A stretch of 64,000 bases of DNA from Aeromonas schubertii (lineage in GTDB: Bacteria; Pseudomonadota; Gammaproteobacteria; Enterobacterales; Aeromonadaceae). The translations under genes were made by a program, and so were the position numbers. Below are positions 8,412 through 16,832 of the stretch, piece after piece (the first letter of the stretch is position 1; each line of letters starts with the position of its first letter). The notes under the pieces are model-generated. The model did not search any database and was not told the DNA's origin. It saw only the letters and a program-made list of their open reading frames with translations. The stretch lies in NCBI RefSeq assembly GCF_000820105.1, contig NZ_CDDB01000041.1, forward strand, positions 1 to 64,000. The letters run 5' to 3'.

Positions 8412-8487
8412 TGGCTCCTCCAACTGGACTCGAACCAGTGACATACGGATTAACAGTCCGCCGTTCTACCGACTGAACTATGGAGGA
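8412..8487 (-). tRNA. tRNA-Asn (GTT), copy 1
   Basis: 76-nt cloverleaf on the minus strand with acceptor stem TCCTCCA/TGGAGGA, anticodon GTT, T-loop GGTTCGAGTCC and encoded CCA. It is transcribed first, then the copy at 8334, probably from one promoter to the right. tRNA-Asn genes are common island insertion sites, and here the AT-rich accessory DNA begins directly past the pair. Confidence 0.97.
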
Positions 8488-8775
8488 ATCGTCGCTTGCG
8501 GGACGGGGCGCATGATAATGAGCCCCTCCGGTGCTGTCAAGGCGTTGCACCACCCTGGATATCGGTTGGCTAAATTCAATACAATCATATGGTTAAAGAG
8601 CCATTCATCATCGAAGATGGCGCCCGCTCGGCGATGCCCGCCCCACCTTCTCATGCCGGGTGGCGCGCTCATATATTGATCCTGATCGGCGCCGGTTCGC
8701 TCTCAATCGCGTTACAATGTTAGCGATACCATCGTCGCGCCGACCCCGCTTGCCGACGCCCCGATGACTCGGGTT

Positions 8776-8797
8776 CCGGTCTCTACCGGTCTTTTTT
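8776..8797 (+). terminator. small intrinsic terminator in the leader of the SulP gene
   Basis: CCGGT-CTCT-ACCGG followed by TCTTTTTT, 24 nt upstream of the SulP start. A second short hairpin CCCGA-TGAC-TCGGG lies just before it. No plus-strand gene upstream needs a terminator, so it may attenuate sulP or end a short leader RNA. Confidence 0.5.
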
Positions 8798-8820
8798 ATC
8801 TCTTCTGGTATTACACCTCG

Positions 8821-10542
8821 ATGCACAATCAAACACAGCTACAGAGTGTTAGGCTGGGTATTGCCCTTCGCCAAGCCTGTTTCCAAGAGCCCTATAACCT
8901 GACGCGCCTGGGGCGCGATCTGGTCGCCGGCGTCACCGTCGGGATCATCGCCATTCCGCTGGCCATGGCGCTGGCGATTGCCAGCGGCGTCGCACCGCAG
9001 CACGGCCTCTACACCGCCATCATCGCCGGTATTGCCATCGCCGTGACCGGTGGCTCCCGTTTCTCTATCTCGGGACCGACGGCGGCCTTTGTGGTGATCC
9101 TCTATCCGGTGGCCCAGCAGTTCGGGCTGTCGGGTCTTCTGATGGCGACCCTGATCTCGGGCCTCTTTCTTATCGTGATGGGAGTGGGCCGCCTTGGGCG
9201 TCTCATCGAGTACATCCCCCCCTCGGTTACCCTGGGATTCACCGGGGGGATTGCCGTCGTGATCGCTACCTTGCAGATCAAGGATTTTCTCGGTCTGAGT
9301 GTGGCCGAGATGCCGGAGACCTATCTGGGCAAGGTAGAGGCGCTGGCCCAGGCCCTGCCGAGCTGGCAGTGGGGGGATACTCTCACAGGCGTCGTCACGC
9401 TGGCTGTCTTGTTACTCTGGCCAAGGTTGAAGCTGCCAGTACCCGGCCATCTGCCCGCGGTACTGATCGGGGTCGGGCTCGGTTATGGCCTGCATCTGGC
9501 CGGAGTGGATGTGGCAACCATCGGCTCCAAGTTCCACTACACCCTGGCCGATGGCACCCAGGGTAGCGGTATTCCGCCCATCGCCCCCGAGTTGGTCCTC
9601 CCCTGGGCTCTGCCCGGACCCGATGGGCAGCCGGTGGCCTGGAGTCTGACCACCTTGCAACGTCTGCTGCCGGCGGCCTTCTCCATGGCCATGCTGGGGG
9701 CCATCGAGTCGCTGCTCTGCGCCGTGGTCCTCGATGGCATGACGGGGCGTAAACACAGCTCCAACGCCGAGCTGGTAGGGCAGGGGATTGGCAATGTGCT
9801 CGCCCCCTTCTTCGGTGGCATTACGGCGACGGCGGCCATCGCCCGCTCGGCTGCCAACGTCAGGGCAGGGGCGACCTCCCCGATCTCCGGCATAGTGCAC
9901 GCGCTGGTTGTGCTGGCGGCCATTCTGGTGCTTGCTCCCTGGCTCTCCTGGTTGCCGCTGTCGGCCATGGCGGCACTGCTGCTGGTGGTCGCCTGGAACA
10001 TGAGTGAGGCTCACAAGGCGGTGGAGCTGATCCGCCGGGCCCCACGTTCGGATGTGGTGGTGTTGCTGGTCTGTCTGCTCCTCACCGTCATCTTCGATAT
10101 GGTGATCGCCATTACCTTCGGGGTGATCCTGGCCTCCCTGCTCTTTATGCGGGAGGTGGCAAGAATGACCCGCCTTCACAACATGGCCGAGGATCGTCGC
10201 CATGCCCATAAGGTGTCGGCGGGTACCCTGCTCTACAAGATCAATGGTCCGCTCTTCTTCGCGGCCGCCGAACGCGTGTTCGGAGAGTTGCTGGGCAAGG
10301 TAGAGGGACACGACGTGCTGGTCTTGCAGATGGAGTCGGTGACCGTACTCGATGCCGGTGGTTTGTCGGCCTTCTTGCAGTTTGAGCAGGCTCTGGCGCA
10401 GCGGGGGGTCGCTCTTCGTGTGGCTGAGCTGCAGTTTCAGCCGCTCAAGACCCTGGCTCGGGCCAAGGTCCACCCCCGCCCCGACAGATTGGCTTTCTAC
10501 CCGACGGTTGAGGAGGCTCTGGCCGAGTTAATGGTGCGCTAA
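8821..10542 (+). CDS. SulP-family anion/dicarboxylate transporter with STAS domain, DauA-like
   Basis: 573-residue inner-membrane transporter. The N-terminal ~420 residues hold the hydrophobic SulP core, including [14 protein letters not shown] and the family GPTAAFV motif. The C-terminal ~110 residues are a cytoplasmic STAS domain ([14 protein letters not shown]), in which the usual phosphorylatable serine of the D-S-G loop is an alanine. Relatives move sulfate, bicarbonate or C4-dicarboxylates (E. coli DauA); the substrate cannot be read here. I prefer ATG 8821 over the in-frame 8764 start because the latter lies upstream of an intrinsic hairpin; no strong Shine-Dalgarno is seen for either. 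It stands alone between tRNA genes. Confidence 0.9.
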   Translation: MHNQTQLQSVRLGIALRQACFQEPYNLTRLGRDLVAGVTVGIIAIPLAMALAIASGVAPQHGLYTAIIAGIAIAVTGGSRFSISGPTAAFVVILYPVAQQFGLSGLLMATLISGLFLIVMGVGRLGRLIEYIPPSVTLGFTGGIAVVIATLQIKDFLGLSVAEMPETYLGKVEALAQALPSWQWGDTLTGVVTLAVLLLWPRLKLPVPGHLPAVLIGVGLGYGLHLAGVDVATIGSKFHYTLADGTQGSGIPPIAPELVLPWALPGPDGQPVAWSLTTLQRLLPAAFSMAMLGAIESLLCAVVLDGMTGRKHSSNAELVGQGIGNVLAPFFGGITATAAIARSAANVRAGATSPISGIVHALVVLAAILVLAPWLSWLPLSAMAALLLVVAWNMSEAHKAVELIRRAPRSDVVVLLVCLLLTVIFDMVIAITFGVILASLLFMREVARMTRLHNMAEDRRHAHKVSAGTLLYKINGPLFFAAAERVFGELLGKVEGHDVLVLQMESVTVLDAGGLSAFLQFEQALAQRGVALRVAELQFQPLKTLARAKVHPRPDRLAFYPTVEEALAELMVR

Positions 10543-10616
10543 GCGTAAGAAAATGTGGGGTTATCGCTCAATCGGTGTGGTTTTTGAGCAAACGGCACAC
10601 TAGAGACAAATAGGTG

Positions 10617-10645
10617 TTGACCCCACAGGTTCAATCCCCTACATT
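10617..10645 (+). promoter_or_regulatory. sigma-70 promoter for tRNA-Ser
   Basis: TTGACC, 17-nt spacer, TACATT, followed by a GC-rich discriminator (GCCCCG) as usual for stringently controlled stable RNA promoters. The predicted start near 10652 precedes both the partial and the complete tRNA-Ser sequences. Confidence 0.65.
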
Positions 10646-10676
10646 ACGCCCCGTTCCGACGCACAGCGCAGAACAA

Positions 10677-10704
10677 AAAATTTGGTGAGGTGTCCGAGTG
10701 GCTG
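10677..10704 (+). repeat. partial duplicate of the tRNA-Ser 5' end
   Basis: These 28 bases are identical to 10774-10801: seven bases of tRNA-Ser upstream sequence plus its acceptor 5' strand and D-arm start (GGTGAGGTGTCCGAGTGGCTG). After this the sequence departs into two tight hairpins, GTCGACGAAGTCGAC (10709-10723) and AGCACGC-AGA-GCGTGCT (about 10730-10746). It cannot fold as a tRNA. Confidence 0.85.
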
Positions 10705-10780
10705 CCCGTCGACGAAGTCGACATGAAAAGCACGCAGAGCGTGCTCCGCACAGCCAGCAAACATTAAGCTGACAAAATTT

Positions 10781-10868
10781 GGTGAGGTGTCCGAGTGGCT
10801 GAAGGAGCACGCCTGGAAAGTGTGTATACGGCAACGTATCGAGGGTTCGAATCCCTCCCTCACCGCCA
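10781..10868 (+). tRNA. tRNA-Ser (GGA)
   Basis: 88-nt class II tRNA with acceptor GGTGAGG/CCTCACC, anticodon GGA, long variable arm (TGTATACGGCAACGTATC), T-arm GGGTTCGAATCCC and encoded CCA. Confidence 0.97.
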
Positions 10869-10874
10869 AATTCG

Positions 10875-10902
10875 AAAGGGTCCACTCAAGTGGACCCTTT
10901 TT
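10875..10902 (+). terminator. intrinsic terminator of tRNA-Ser
   Basis: AAAGGGTCCACT / AGTGGACCCTTT stem of 12 pairs followed by T-rich sequence, six bases past the tRNA CCA. Confidence 0.9.
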
Positions 10903-11044
10903 CGTTTCTTGCCCTGAGCCAAAGGAGGGTAAGAAGCTTGGGCGGGTTCGAGCAGAGCAGCTCTGCTGCGACGAACATTCGAAGGACGCCCCTAAGGGGT
11001 GAGCCGTCCTGGCGGCGAATCATCCCTCCCTCTGTAGTGGTCAA

Positions 11045-11088
11045 GTAAAGCAAAAGGCCCCGTCGCAAGACGGGGCCTTTTGCTTTAC
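11045..11088. terminator. 20-bp perfect bidirectional terminator hairpin
   Basis: GTAAAGCAAAAGGCCCCGTC pairs perfectly with the arm at 11069-11088 around a GCAA tetraloop, giving a GC stem followed by TTTTGCTTT in both directions. It lies between the convergent tRNA-Ser and rnt units and serves as a backup terminator for both. Confidence 0.8.
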
Positions 11089-11154
11089 CTGATGAATCAT
11101 AAGTCTGATGTGATCCCTTGCTTGTCACTCTCTTCATGGCGACTTGTCAGAGAG

Positions 11155-11178
11155 AAAAACGGGAGCCCTGGCTCCCGT
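11155..11178 (-). terminator. intrinsic terminator of rnt
   Basis: ACGGGAGCC / GGCTCCCGT stem followed on the minus strand by TTTTTC, 8 nt past the rnt stop. Confidence 0.85.
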
Positions 11179-11185
11179 CTTGGCA

Positions 11186-11845
11186 TCACTCATCGCCCTC
11201 ATTCGGGACGTTCTCTGACAGGGTGGGTGGCCAGCCCCCCAGAGCCTTCCAGCGGTTGACGATATGACAGAAGAGCTCGGTGGTGCGCTCGGTATCGTAG
11301 AGGGCCGAGTGGGCCTCTTTATTGTCGAAGGGGATCCCTGCGCTTTGGCACGCCTTGGCCAGCACCGTCTGGCCCAGTGCCAACCCCGAGAGCGCTGCGG
11401 TATCGAAGGTGGCGAAGGGGTGGAAGGGGTTGCGCTTGAGGCCGGCTCGCTCGGCGGCGGCCATCACGAAACCATGATCGAAGGTGGCATTGTGGGCGAC
11501 CACGATGGCACGCCCACAGTCGCTCTCCTTCATCCCCTTGCGGATCCCCTTGAAGATCTCGGTCAGCGCCTCTTTCTCGCTCACGGCGCCGCGCAGGGGG
11601 TTGAAGGGATCGATGCCGGTAAACTCCAGGGCCGCCTTCTCCAGGTTGGCTCCCTCAAAGGGCTCGACATGAAAATGGAAAATCTGGTCGGGTCTGAGCC
11701 AGCCCGCCTCATCCATCTTGAGGGTGTAGGCGGCGATTTCCAGCAGGGCATCGGTCTTGGCATTGAAACCGGCGGTCTCCACATCGATGACGACGGGATA
11801 GAAGCCTCGAAAACGTCCCTTCAGGGTATGAACTGACTCGGTCAT
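11186..11845 (-). CDS. rnt: ribonuclease T
   Basis: 219-residue DEDD-family 3'-5' exoribonuclease that trims tRNA CCA ends and the 3' ends of other stable RNAs. The first catalytic motif VIDVETAGF lies at about residues 18-26, a second Asp is in [12 protein letters not shown] (~115), and the last motif [10 protein letters not shown] (~185) carries the general-base His and final Asp. Length matches E. coli RNase T. It is a single gene with its own terminator, transcribed toward tRNA-Ser. Confidence 0.96.
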   Translation of the reverse strand: MTESVHTLKGRFRGFYPVVIDVETAGFNAKTDALLEIAAYTLKMDEAGWLRPDQIFHFHVEPFEGANLEKAALEFTGIDPFNPLRGAVSEKEALTEIFKGIRKGMKESDCGRAIVVAHNATFDHGFVMAAAERAGLKRNPFHPFATFDTAALSGLALGQTVLAKACQSAGIPFDNKEAHSALYDTERTTELFCHIVNRWKALGGWPPTLSENVPNEGDE

Positions 11846-11984
11846 GGGATCTCAACAGGCATAAAACGAGGGGGCATTATGGCAAAAGCGTGGCCGATTG
11901 TCGCCCCGACCGCACCGTTGCATGGCCCTAAAGGATGGGGGATGACTGCCGATAAGAGAGCTGAGGTTCTCTGGAGGATGGTCA

Positions 11985-12854
11985 GTGAAGCACAGTTGGT
12001 GGGCAATCATGGCGGCAGCCGTACCGGTTCAGGCTGGAGTCACCGAGTTTGGTGCCAGTCTGGATCAGTCTGTCTGGCGACTGACCTCGGACACTCAGGT
12101 CGAGTGTCGCCTCGAGCATCCTATTCCAAGCTGGGGGACCGGCATGTTTGTGGCCCGTGCCGGCAAACAGATCAACCTCGACTTCGAACTGCATGGGCAG
12201 CGCCCCCAGGCGCAGAGTCAGTCGGTGACGCTCGGCTCCATGCCTCCTGCCTGGCGCCCCGGAGTGGCAGGCCGCCAGTTGGCTCAGTTGCGTTTCTACA
12301 AACAATTTGATGGTCTGGTGAATGGTCAGACTGCCTGGACCATGCTCGACGAGTTGGAGGGGGGACGCATGCCCACTTTCCAATATCGGGACTGGTATCG
12401 TCAGGACAGGGCCGTGCGCGTCTCCCTCTCCTCGGTAAACTTTCGGGTCAAGTATCAGGCCTTCATGGATTGCATGAGCAGCCTGCTGCCCTACAGTTTC
12501 GATGATATCGCCTTCAGTATTCTGACCTATGAGAAAAACAGCGATCGCCTCTCGGCCCCCTCGCGGCGCCGGCTTGAGATGATCTCTGCCTATCTCAAGG
12601 CCGATCCCAGTATCGATGTGGTGGTCATCGACGCCTACAGCGATAGCTATGGCGGCCGTTGGACCAACCAGAAGCTCTCCGAGAAGCGGGCCGAGAGCGT
12701 CAAGAGTTTCTTCACCGGACTGGGACTCGACGCGACCAAGATCGCGGTTGAGGGCCATGGGGAGAAGCAACATGTAGCCTCTAACGAGACAGAAAAGGGA
12801 CGGGCCAAGAACCGCCGTGTGGTCATCTCCATGGAGCGCAGCAGTAACCTCTAG
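11985..12854 (+). CDS. motY: sodium-driven flagellar motor protein MotY
   Basis: 289-residue periplasmic component of the T ring that anchors PomA/PomB (MotA/B-like) stators. It starts at GTG 11985 with GGAGG 7 nt upstream and has a short signal peptide ending VPVQA. The N-terminal MotY domain holds ECRLEHPIPSWG and NLDFELHGQRP, both close to Vibrio MotY. The C-terminal OmpA-like peptidoglycan-binding domain (about 165-285) includes DAYSDSYG and NRRVVISMER. It shows that the organism has a sodium-type polar flagellum. No other flagellar gene is near. Confidence 0.94.
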   Translation: MKHSWWAIMAAAVPVQAGVTEFGASLDQSVWRLTSDTQVECRLEHPIPSWGTGMFVARAGKQINLDFELHGQRPQAQSQSVTLGSMPPAWRPGVAGRQLAQLRFYKQFDGLVNGQTAWTMLDELEGGRMPTFQYRDWYRQDRAVRVSLSSVNFRVKYQAFMDCMSSLLPYSFDDIAFSILTYEKNSDRLSAPSRRRLEMISAYLKADPSIDVVVIDAYSDSYGGRWTNQKLSEKRAESVKSFFTGLGLDATKIAVEGHGEKQHVASNETEKGRAKNRRVVISMERSSNL

Positions 12855-12886
12855 GAGGCGTAACGGCTCGCCTCTCCCCCTTTTTC
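12855..12886 (+). terminator. intrinsic terminator of motY
   Basis: GAGGCG / CGCCTC stem with an 8-nt loop followed by TCCCCCTTTTTC directly after the motY stop. Confidence 0.65.
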
Positions 12887-12981
12887 GGCTAATTTCTGTT
12901 ATCATATTGCCCCTGTGCCGCGGCTCGAGCGTCCTCAATCGGGGATGATGATGCCGAGCGGCCTTAGCCGATAGGTTCATC

Positions 12982-14298
12982 ATGAGTTTTGCTGACAGTT
13001 TATTCATGCTTACGCTGCTGGTTGCCGGCAGTGTCTTCTTTTCACTCTCCGAGATTTCTCTCGCCGCCGCTCGCAAGATCAAGTTGCAGGTGATGGTGGA
13101 CGAGGGGCATCGCCATGCCCAGAAGGTGCTGGACTTGCAAGCCCAGCCGGGGAACTTCTTTACCGTGGTACAGATTGGCCTCAACACGGTGGCGATCCTC
13201 GCCGGTGTGCTGGGCGAGTCCAGTCTTAACCCGGCCTTTCAGGAGCTGGTCTCCCGTGTCTATCAGGGCAGCGGTTTAGGGCAGATAAGCTCTGTGCTCT
13301 CCTTTGTGGTTGTTACCTGCAGCTTTATTCTGATCGCCGATCTCATGCCCAAGCGACTGGCCATGAGCTTTCCCGAGCAGATCGCCGTGCGCATTGTTCG
13401 CCCGATGATCTTCCTGGTGGTGTTGCTGCGTCCTCTGGTATGGATCTTCAACGGTCTGGCGAATGCCCTGTTTCGGCTGCTGCGTATCTCGACCGTGCGC
13501 AAGGACGAGATCACCTCTGACGATATCTTCGCCCTGGTCGATGCGGGGGCCGAGGCGGGGGTATTGCAACGGGAAGAGCAGCAGCTTATCGAGAACGTCT
13601 TCGAGCTGCAGTCTCTCTCCGTCACCTCGGCCATGACGGCCCGTGAGAGCCTCATCTACTTCACCCTGCAAGAGAGTGAAGAGAGCATCAAGGCCAAGAT
13701 TGCCGATCACCCCCACAACAAGTTTCTGGTGTGCGACAAGAACCTCGACAGTATCAAGGGCTTTGTCGATGCCAAAGAGCTGCTGATCCGCGTCATCAAT
13801 GGCAAGAGCATCGACTTCAAGGGTGGTGACTCCCTCATCCACAACGTGCTCATCATTCCCGATACCCTGACCCTCTACGAGGCGATGGAGTATTTCAAGA
13901 ATCATCGTGGTGATTTCGCCGTGGTGATGAATGAGTACGCCCTGGTGGTGGGTATCGTCACTATGAACGACCTGATGAGTACCGTGATGGGCGAGTGGGC
14001 GACTCATGTGGTGGAAGAGCAGATCGTGCAGCGCGATGAGCACTCCTGGCTGGTCGATGGCGTTACCCCCATCTCGGATGTGATGCGAGCCTTCGCCATC
14101 GAGGAGTTCCCGGACGATCAAAACTACGAGACCATCGCCGGCTTTATCATGTATATGCTGCGCAAGATCCCCAAGCGGACCGACTCGGTGACCTTTGCCG
14201 GTTACAAGTTCGAGGTCGTCGATATCGACAGCTACAAGGTGGATCAGCTGTTGGTGACCCGTATTGAAGCACCGGCCGAGCCGGCCATCCAGGAGTAG
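12982..14298 (+). CDS. ytfL: CNNM/CorC-family membrane transporter YtfL (PaeA-like)
   Basis: 438-residue inner-membrane protein with a DUF21 transmembrane domain (residues 1-190), a CBS-domain pair (~205-335) and a C-terminal CorC/HlyC domain (to ~430). The N-terminus (FFSLSEISLAAARKIKLQ) is close to E. coli YtfL, renamed PaeA for a role in polyamine (putrescine/cadaverine) export; related proteins move Mg or Co, so the substrate is inferred from the closest relative. It is followed without a gap by a lipoprotein gene, probably one transcript. Confidence 0.88.
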   Translation: MSFADSLFMLTLLVAGSVFFSLSEISLAAARKIKLQVMVDEGHRHAQKVLDLQAQPGNFFTVVQIGLNTVAILAGVLGESSLNPAFQELVSRVYQGSGLGQISSVLSFVVVTCSFILIADLMPKRLAMSFPEQIAVRIVRPMIFLVVLLRPLVWIFNGLANALFRLLRISTVRKDEITSDDIFALVDAGAEAGVLQREEQQLIENVFELQSLSVTSAMTARESLIYFTLQESEESIKAKIADHPHNKFLVCDKNLDSIKGFVDAKELLIRVINGKSIDFKGGDSLIHNVLIIPDTLTLYEAMEYFKNHRGDFAVVMNEYALVVGIVTMNDLMSTVMGEWATHVVEEQIVQRDEHSWLVDGVTPISDVMRAFAIEEFPDDQNYETIAGFIMYMLRKIPKRTDSVTFAGYKFEVVDIDSYKVDQLLVTRIEAPAEPAIQE

Positions 14299-14826
14299 AT
14301 GATGATGGGTTTTAACGGCTATCCCCTGATGGGGCTGGTGGTCGCCCTTATGTTGGCCGGTTGCAGTCAGAAGCCGCAGCCCGCTCCAGCCCGGGTTGCT
14401 CCCGTCGCTGCCGCTGTTGCGCCTGCCGCACCGCGCACCGACGGCAAGGTACAGACGCAAGGGGTGGAGCGGATCCAGTTCCAGGAGCAGTACCTGGGGC
14501 CGAAGCCAGGATCGATAGCCTCGGTGCAGGCCCTGTTTGCCCGCGGTTACGTCGACTCTGCCCTGCGTGAGACCATGCTGGCGGCGGTGCATACCGACTA
14601 TCCGCTACTCGGCATGCGCGATGTGCACTTGACCGATCCGGTGCGCAAGTTCCTCACCTCGGAGCATGCCACCACGACGGCCCACGACTATATCCGCAGT
14701 GGCCTGGAGGCTCGTCTCGGTCCTCTCGGCGATGCCCGCTACCGGCAGATATGGCAGAGCCTGCCGCAAAATGGTGAGGTGCGGCACTGGAGTGCCCGTC
14801 TCAAGCAGGTGATGGCGGGGCGCTAG
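14299..14826 (+). CDS. predicted lipoprotein, 175 aa
   Basis: Signal peptide with lipobox LAGC (cysteine about residue 22) followed by a Pro/Ala-rich linker, then a soluble domain of ~130 residues without recognised family. Three ATG codons in a row follow the ytfL stop directly; AGGAG at 14290 gives best spacing (7 nt) to the second. The tight coupling to ytfL suggests a linked envelope function, but none is known to me. Confidence 0.75.
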   Translation: MMMGFNGYPLMGLVVALMLAGCSQKPQPAPARVAPVAAAVAPAAPRTDGKVQTQGVERIQFQEQYLGPKPGSIASVQALFARGYVDSALRETMLAAVHTDYPLLGMRDVHLTDPVRKFLTSEHATTTAHDYIRSGLEARLGPLGDARYRQIWQSLPQNGEVRHWSARLKQVMAGR

Positions 14827-14842
14827 GCGCCGCTCGGACAAG

Positions 14843-14863
14843 AGGGGGCTTGCCCCCTTTTTT
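14843..14863 (+). terminator. intrinsic terminator of ytfL-lipoprotein unit
   Basis: AGGGGGC-TT-GCCCCCT followed by TTTTT. Confidence 0.85.
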
Positions 14864-14931
14864 ACGGCCCCTCTACAAGCGGCACAAACTTGGTTAGAAT
14901 GCGCGACCTTTGGATCTGATGGAGAGAAGCG

Positions 14932-15870
14932 ATGTCGATTAACTGGTTCCCCGGCCATATGCACAAGGCGAGAAAAGAGATCGCCGAGGTGATGCCCCAG
15001 GTCGATGTCATCATCGAGATGATCGATGCTCGCATCCCTTTCTCCAGCGAAAATCCCCTGGTACCGGAGCTGCGCGGTGACAAGCCGGTTATCAAGGTAC
15101 TCAACAAGGCCGATCTGGCGGATCCGGCTACCACCGCTCTTTGGGTTGCTCATATGGAGCAGCAAAAGGGGATCCGTGCCCTGCCGCTCACCCAGCAGAA
15201 GCCGGACGAGATCAAGAGCCTGCTGGCCCTGTGCCACGAGATGGTGCCGGATCGTGACAAGGAGCTGCGTGGTGTGCGCGCCATGATCATGGGGATCCCC
15301 AATGTGGGTAAGTCGACCCTGATCAACACCCTGGCCGGGCGTATCATCGCCAAGACAGGGAACGAGGCGGGGGTGACCAAATCCCAACAGCGTATCAAGC
15401 TTGAGGGCAACATCATTCTGACCGATACCCCGGGCTTTCTCTGGCCCAAGCTGAGCCCCGCCTCCTGTGGCTATCGCCTGGCGGTGACCGGTGCCATCAA
15501 GGACACGGTGATCGACTACGCCGATATCGCCCTGTTTGCTGCCGAGTATCTGCTCAAGGCCTACCCCGAGCGCCTGATGGATCGTTATCAGCTCAGCGAG
15601 TTGCCCGGTAGCGACATGGAGCTGATGGATGCCATCGCACAGCGGCGCGGCTGCATGCGCAAGGGGGGCGTTTCTGATCTGCACAAGGTCTCGGAGATCC
15701 TGATCCATGAGCTGCGCTTGGGGCAACTGGGTTCCCTCACGCTGGAGACCCCTGACATGGTGAGTCAGGAGCAAATTGAGGCCAAGGAGGAGGAGGCCCG
15801 CAGGGCCGCCGACAAGGCGGAGCGGGACAAGGTCCGCCAGGCCAAAGCGCGCAAGCGTTACGGTAAGTAA
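14932..15870 (+). CDS. ylqF: ribosome biogenesis GTPase YlqF/RbgA family
   Basis: 312-residue circularly permuted GTPase: the G4 motif (NKADL, ~62) precedes the G1 P-loop (GIPNVGKST, ~120) and G3 (DTPGFLWPK, ~165). The N-terminal WFPGHMHKA is diagnostic of YlqF/RbgA, which acts in late 50S subunit assembly. The C-terminus is a charged, lysine-rich tail. Start ATG 14932 has GGAGAG upstream. Single gene with terminator. Confidence 0.93.
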   Translation: MSINWFPGHMHKARKEIAEVMPQVDVIIEMIDARIPFSSENPLVPELRGDKPVIKVLNKADLADPATTALWVAHMEQQKGIRALPLTQQKPDEIKSLLALCHEMVPDRDKELRGVRAMIMGIPNVGKSTLINTLAGRIIAKTGNEAGVTKSQQRIKLEGNIILTDTPGFLWPKLSPASCGYRLAVTGAIKDTVIDYADIALFAAEYLLKAYPERLMDRYQLSELPGSDMELMDAIAQRRGCMRKGGVSDLHKVSEILIHELRLGQLGSLTLETPDMVSQEQIEAKEEEARRAADKAERDKVRQAKARKRYGK

Positions 15871-15873
15871 GAG

Positions 15874-15895
15874 ACGGCCCGCAAGGGCCGTTTTG
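15874..15895. terminator. bidirectional terminator between ylqF and the deacetylase
   Basis: ACGGCCC-GCAA-GGGCCGT followed by TTTTG, between convergent genes. Confidence 0.8.
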
Positions 15896-16795
15896 CTATC
15901 GCAAGCAGCAGGCAAGCGCCTCTTCAAACAGGATGCGATGCAGGGGAACGAGGGCGCTCCAGTCCCGCCGGTAGCCGCCCCCCGGCACGGCGGCGATGGC
16001 AATGCCCCGGGTTTGGGCCGTTTCGAAGACGAAACGGTCTCGTTGCCGGACGCCTTCATCACTCAATGCCAGGTAGCCCAGTTCGTCGTCCCGATGCACA
16101 TCGATGCCGGCCTGATAGAGGATGAGATCCGGGGCGTAGAGGCACAGCGCCAGTTCGAGAGCCTGGGAGAGGGTCTCCAGATAGGCGTCGTCTTGCATGC
16201 CATCGGGCAGGGGAAAGTCCAGGTGTGAGTGGGCCTTGTTGCCGGGAAAGTTGCGCTCGGCGTGTAGCGATAGGGTGATGATGTCGTCGCGGCCCTGACA
16301 TAAGGTGGCGCTGCCGTCCCCCTGATGGACGTCGAGATCGCAGATGAGCACCCGCTCTGCACGCCCCTCGGCGATCATCAGATCCCCGGCCAGCACCAGA
16401 TCGTTGAAGAGGCAGAAGCCGCTGCCCCTCTCCCTGTGGGCGTGATGATAACCCCCCGAGATCTGCAGGGCGCACCCCTCCTCGCAGGCGTGGCGGGCGG
16501 CCATCACGGTCGCGCCTACCGAGAGTCGGGTTCTCTCCAGCAAAAGCGGGCTCCAGGGAAAGCCGATGCGTCGCAGGCTGAGAGGGTCCAGCGACCCCTG
16601 CAGCAGGGCATCCACATAGGTTGGCTCGTGGATGCGGGTCAGGGCCTCCCGGCTGATGGGATTGGCCTGCTGCCATCTCAAGGGAAGGCTCTGCAGGCTC
16701 TGGTGCAGCGCCTGGTACTTGGCTAGGGGAAAACGGTGGTGCTCGGGCAGGGGGAGGGCCGAGTAGAGGGGGTGATAGAAGACGGTGGGAGTCAT
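15896..16795 (-). CDS. histone deacetylase-superfamily protein
   Basis: 299-residue zinc-dependent deacylase of the HDAC/acetoin-utilisation superfamily. The tandem catalytic histidines lie in GGYHHAHRERGSGFC (~130) and zinc ligands in VLICDLDVHQGDGSA (Asp and His) with a further Asp in the YQAGIDVHRDD segment (~245). Bacterial members deacetylate polyamines, acetyl-lysine or other small amides; the substrate here is unknown. I chose the ATG at 16795; a 29-codon extension upstream runs through the preceding gene's terminator and is unlikely. Confidence 0.87.
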   Translation of the reverse strand: MTPTVFYHPLYSALPLPEHHRFPLAKYQALHQSLQSLPLRWQQANPISREALTRIHEPTYVDALLQGSLDPLSLRRIGFPWSPLLLERTRLSVGATVMAARHACEEGCALQISGGYHHAHRERGSGFCLFNDLVLAGDLMIAEGRAERVLICDLDVHQGDGSATLCQGRDDIITLSLHAERNFPGNKAHSHLDFPLPDGMQDDAYLETLSQALELALCLYAPDLILYQAGIDVHRDDELGYLALSDEGVRQRDRFVFETAQTRGIAIAAVPGGGYRRDWSALVPLHRILFEEALACCLR

Positions 16796-16799
16796 GGGC

Positions 16800-16825
16800 A
16801 AAGAAGAGGGGAGCCTTGGCTCCCC
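16800..16825 (-). terminator. intrinsic terminator of yccT
   Basis: GGGGAGCC-AA-GGCTCCCC on the minus strand followed by TCTTCTTT, 8 nt past the yccT-like stop and just upstream of the deacetylase start. Confidence 0.75.
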
Positions 16826-16832
16826 TTGGTCA

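Noticed and set aside
8281-8553. 90-codon frame across the two tRNA-Asn genes with an internal amino-acid repeat
   Set aside because: The repeat is simply the duplicated tRNA read in frame.
8764-8820. Upstream start of the SulP protein
   Set aside because: The extra 19 codons run through an intrinsic hairpin and T-run and lack a ribosome site.
10631-11002. Open frames across tRNA-Ser on both strands
   Set aside because: They translate tRNA sequence; such frames recur in databases as false genes. No ribosome site and no protein features.
10903-11044. Additional ncRNA between tRNA-Ser terminator and the 20-bp hairpin
   Set aside because: Contains hairpins (AGCAGAGC-A-GCTCTGCT, GGACG/CGTCC), but the hairpin at 11045 is explained as a shared backup terminator of convergent units; no promoter seen.
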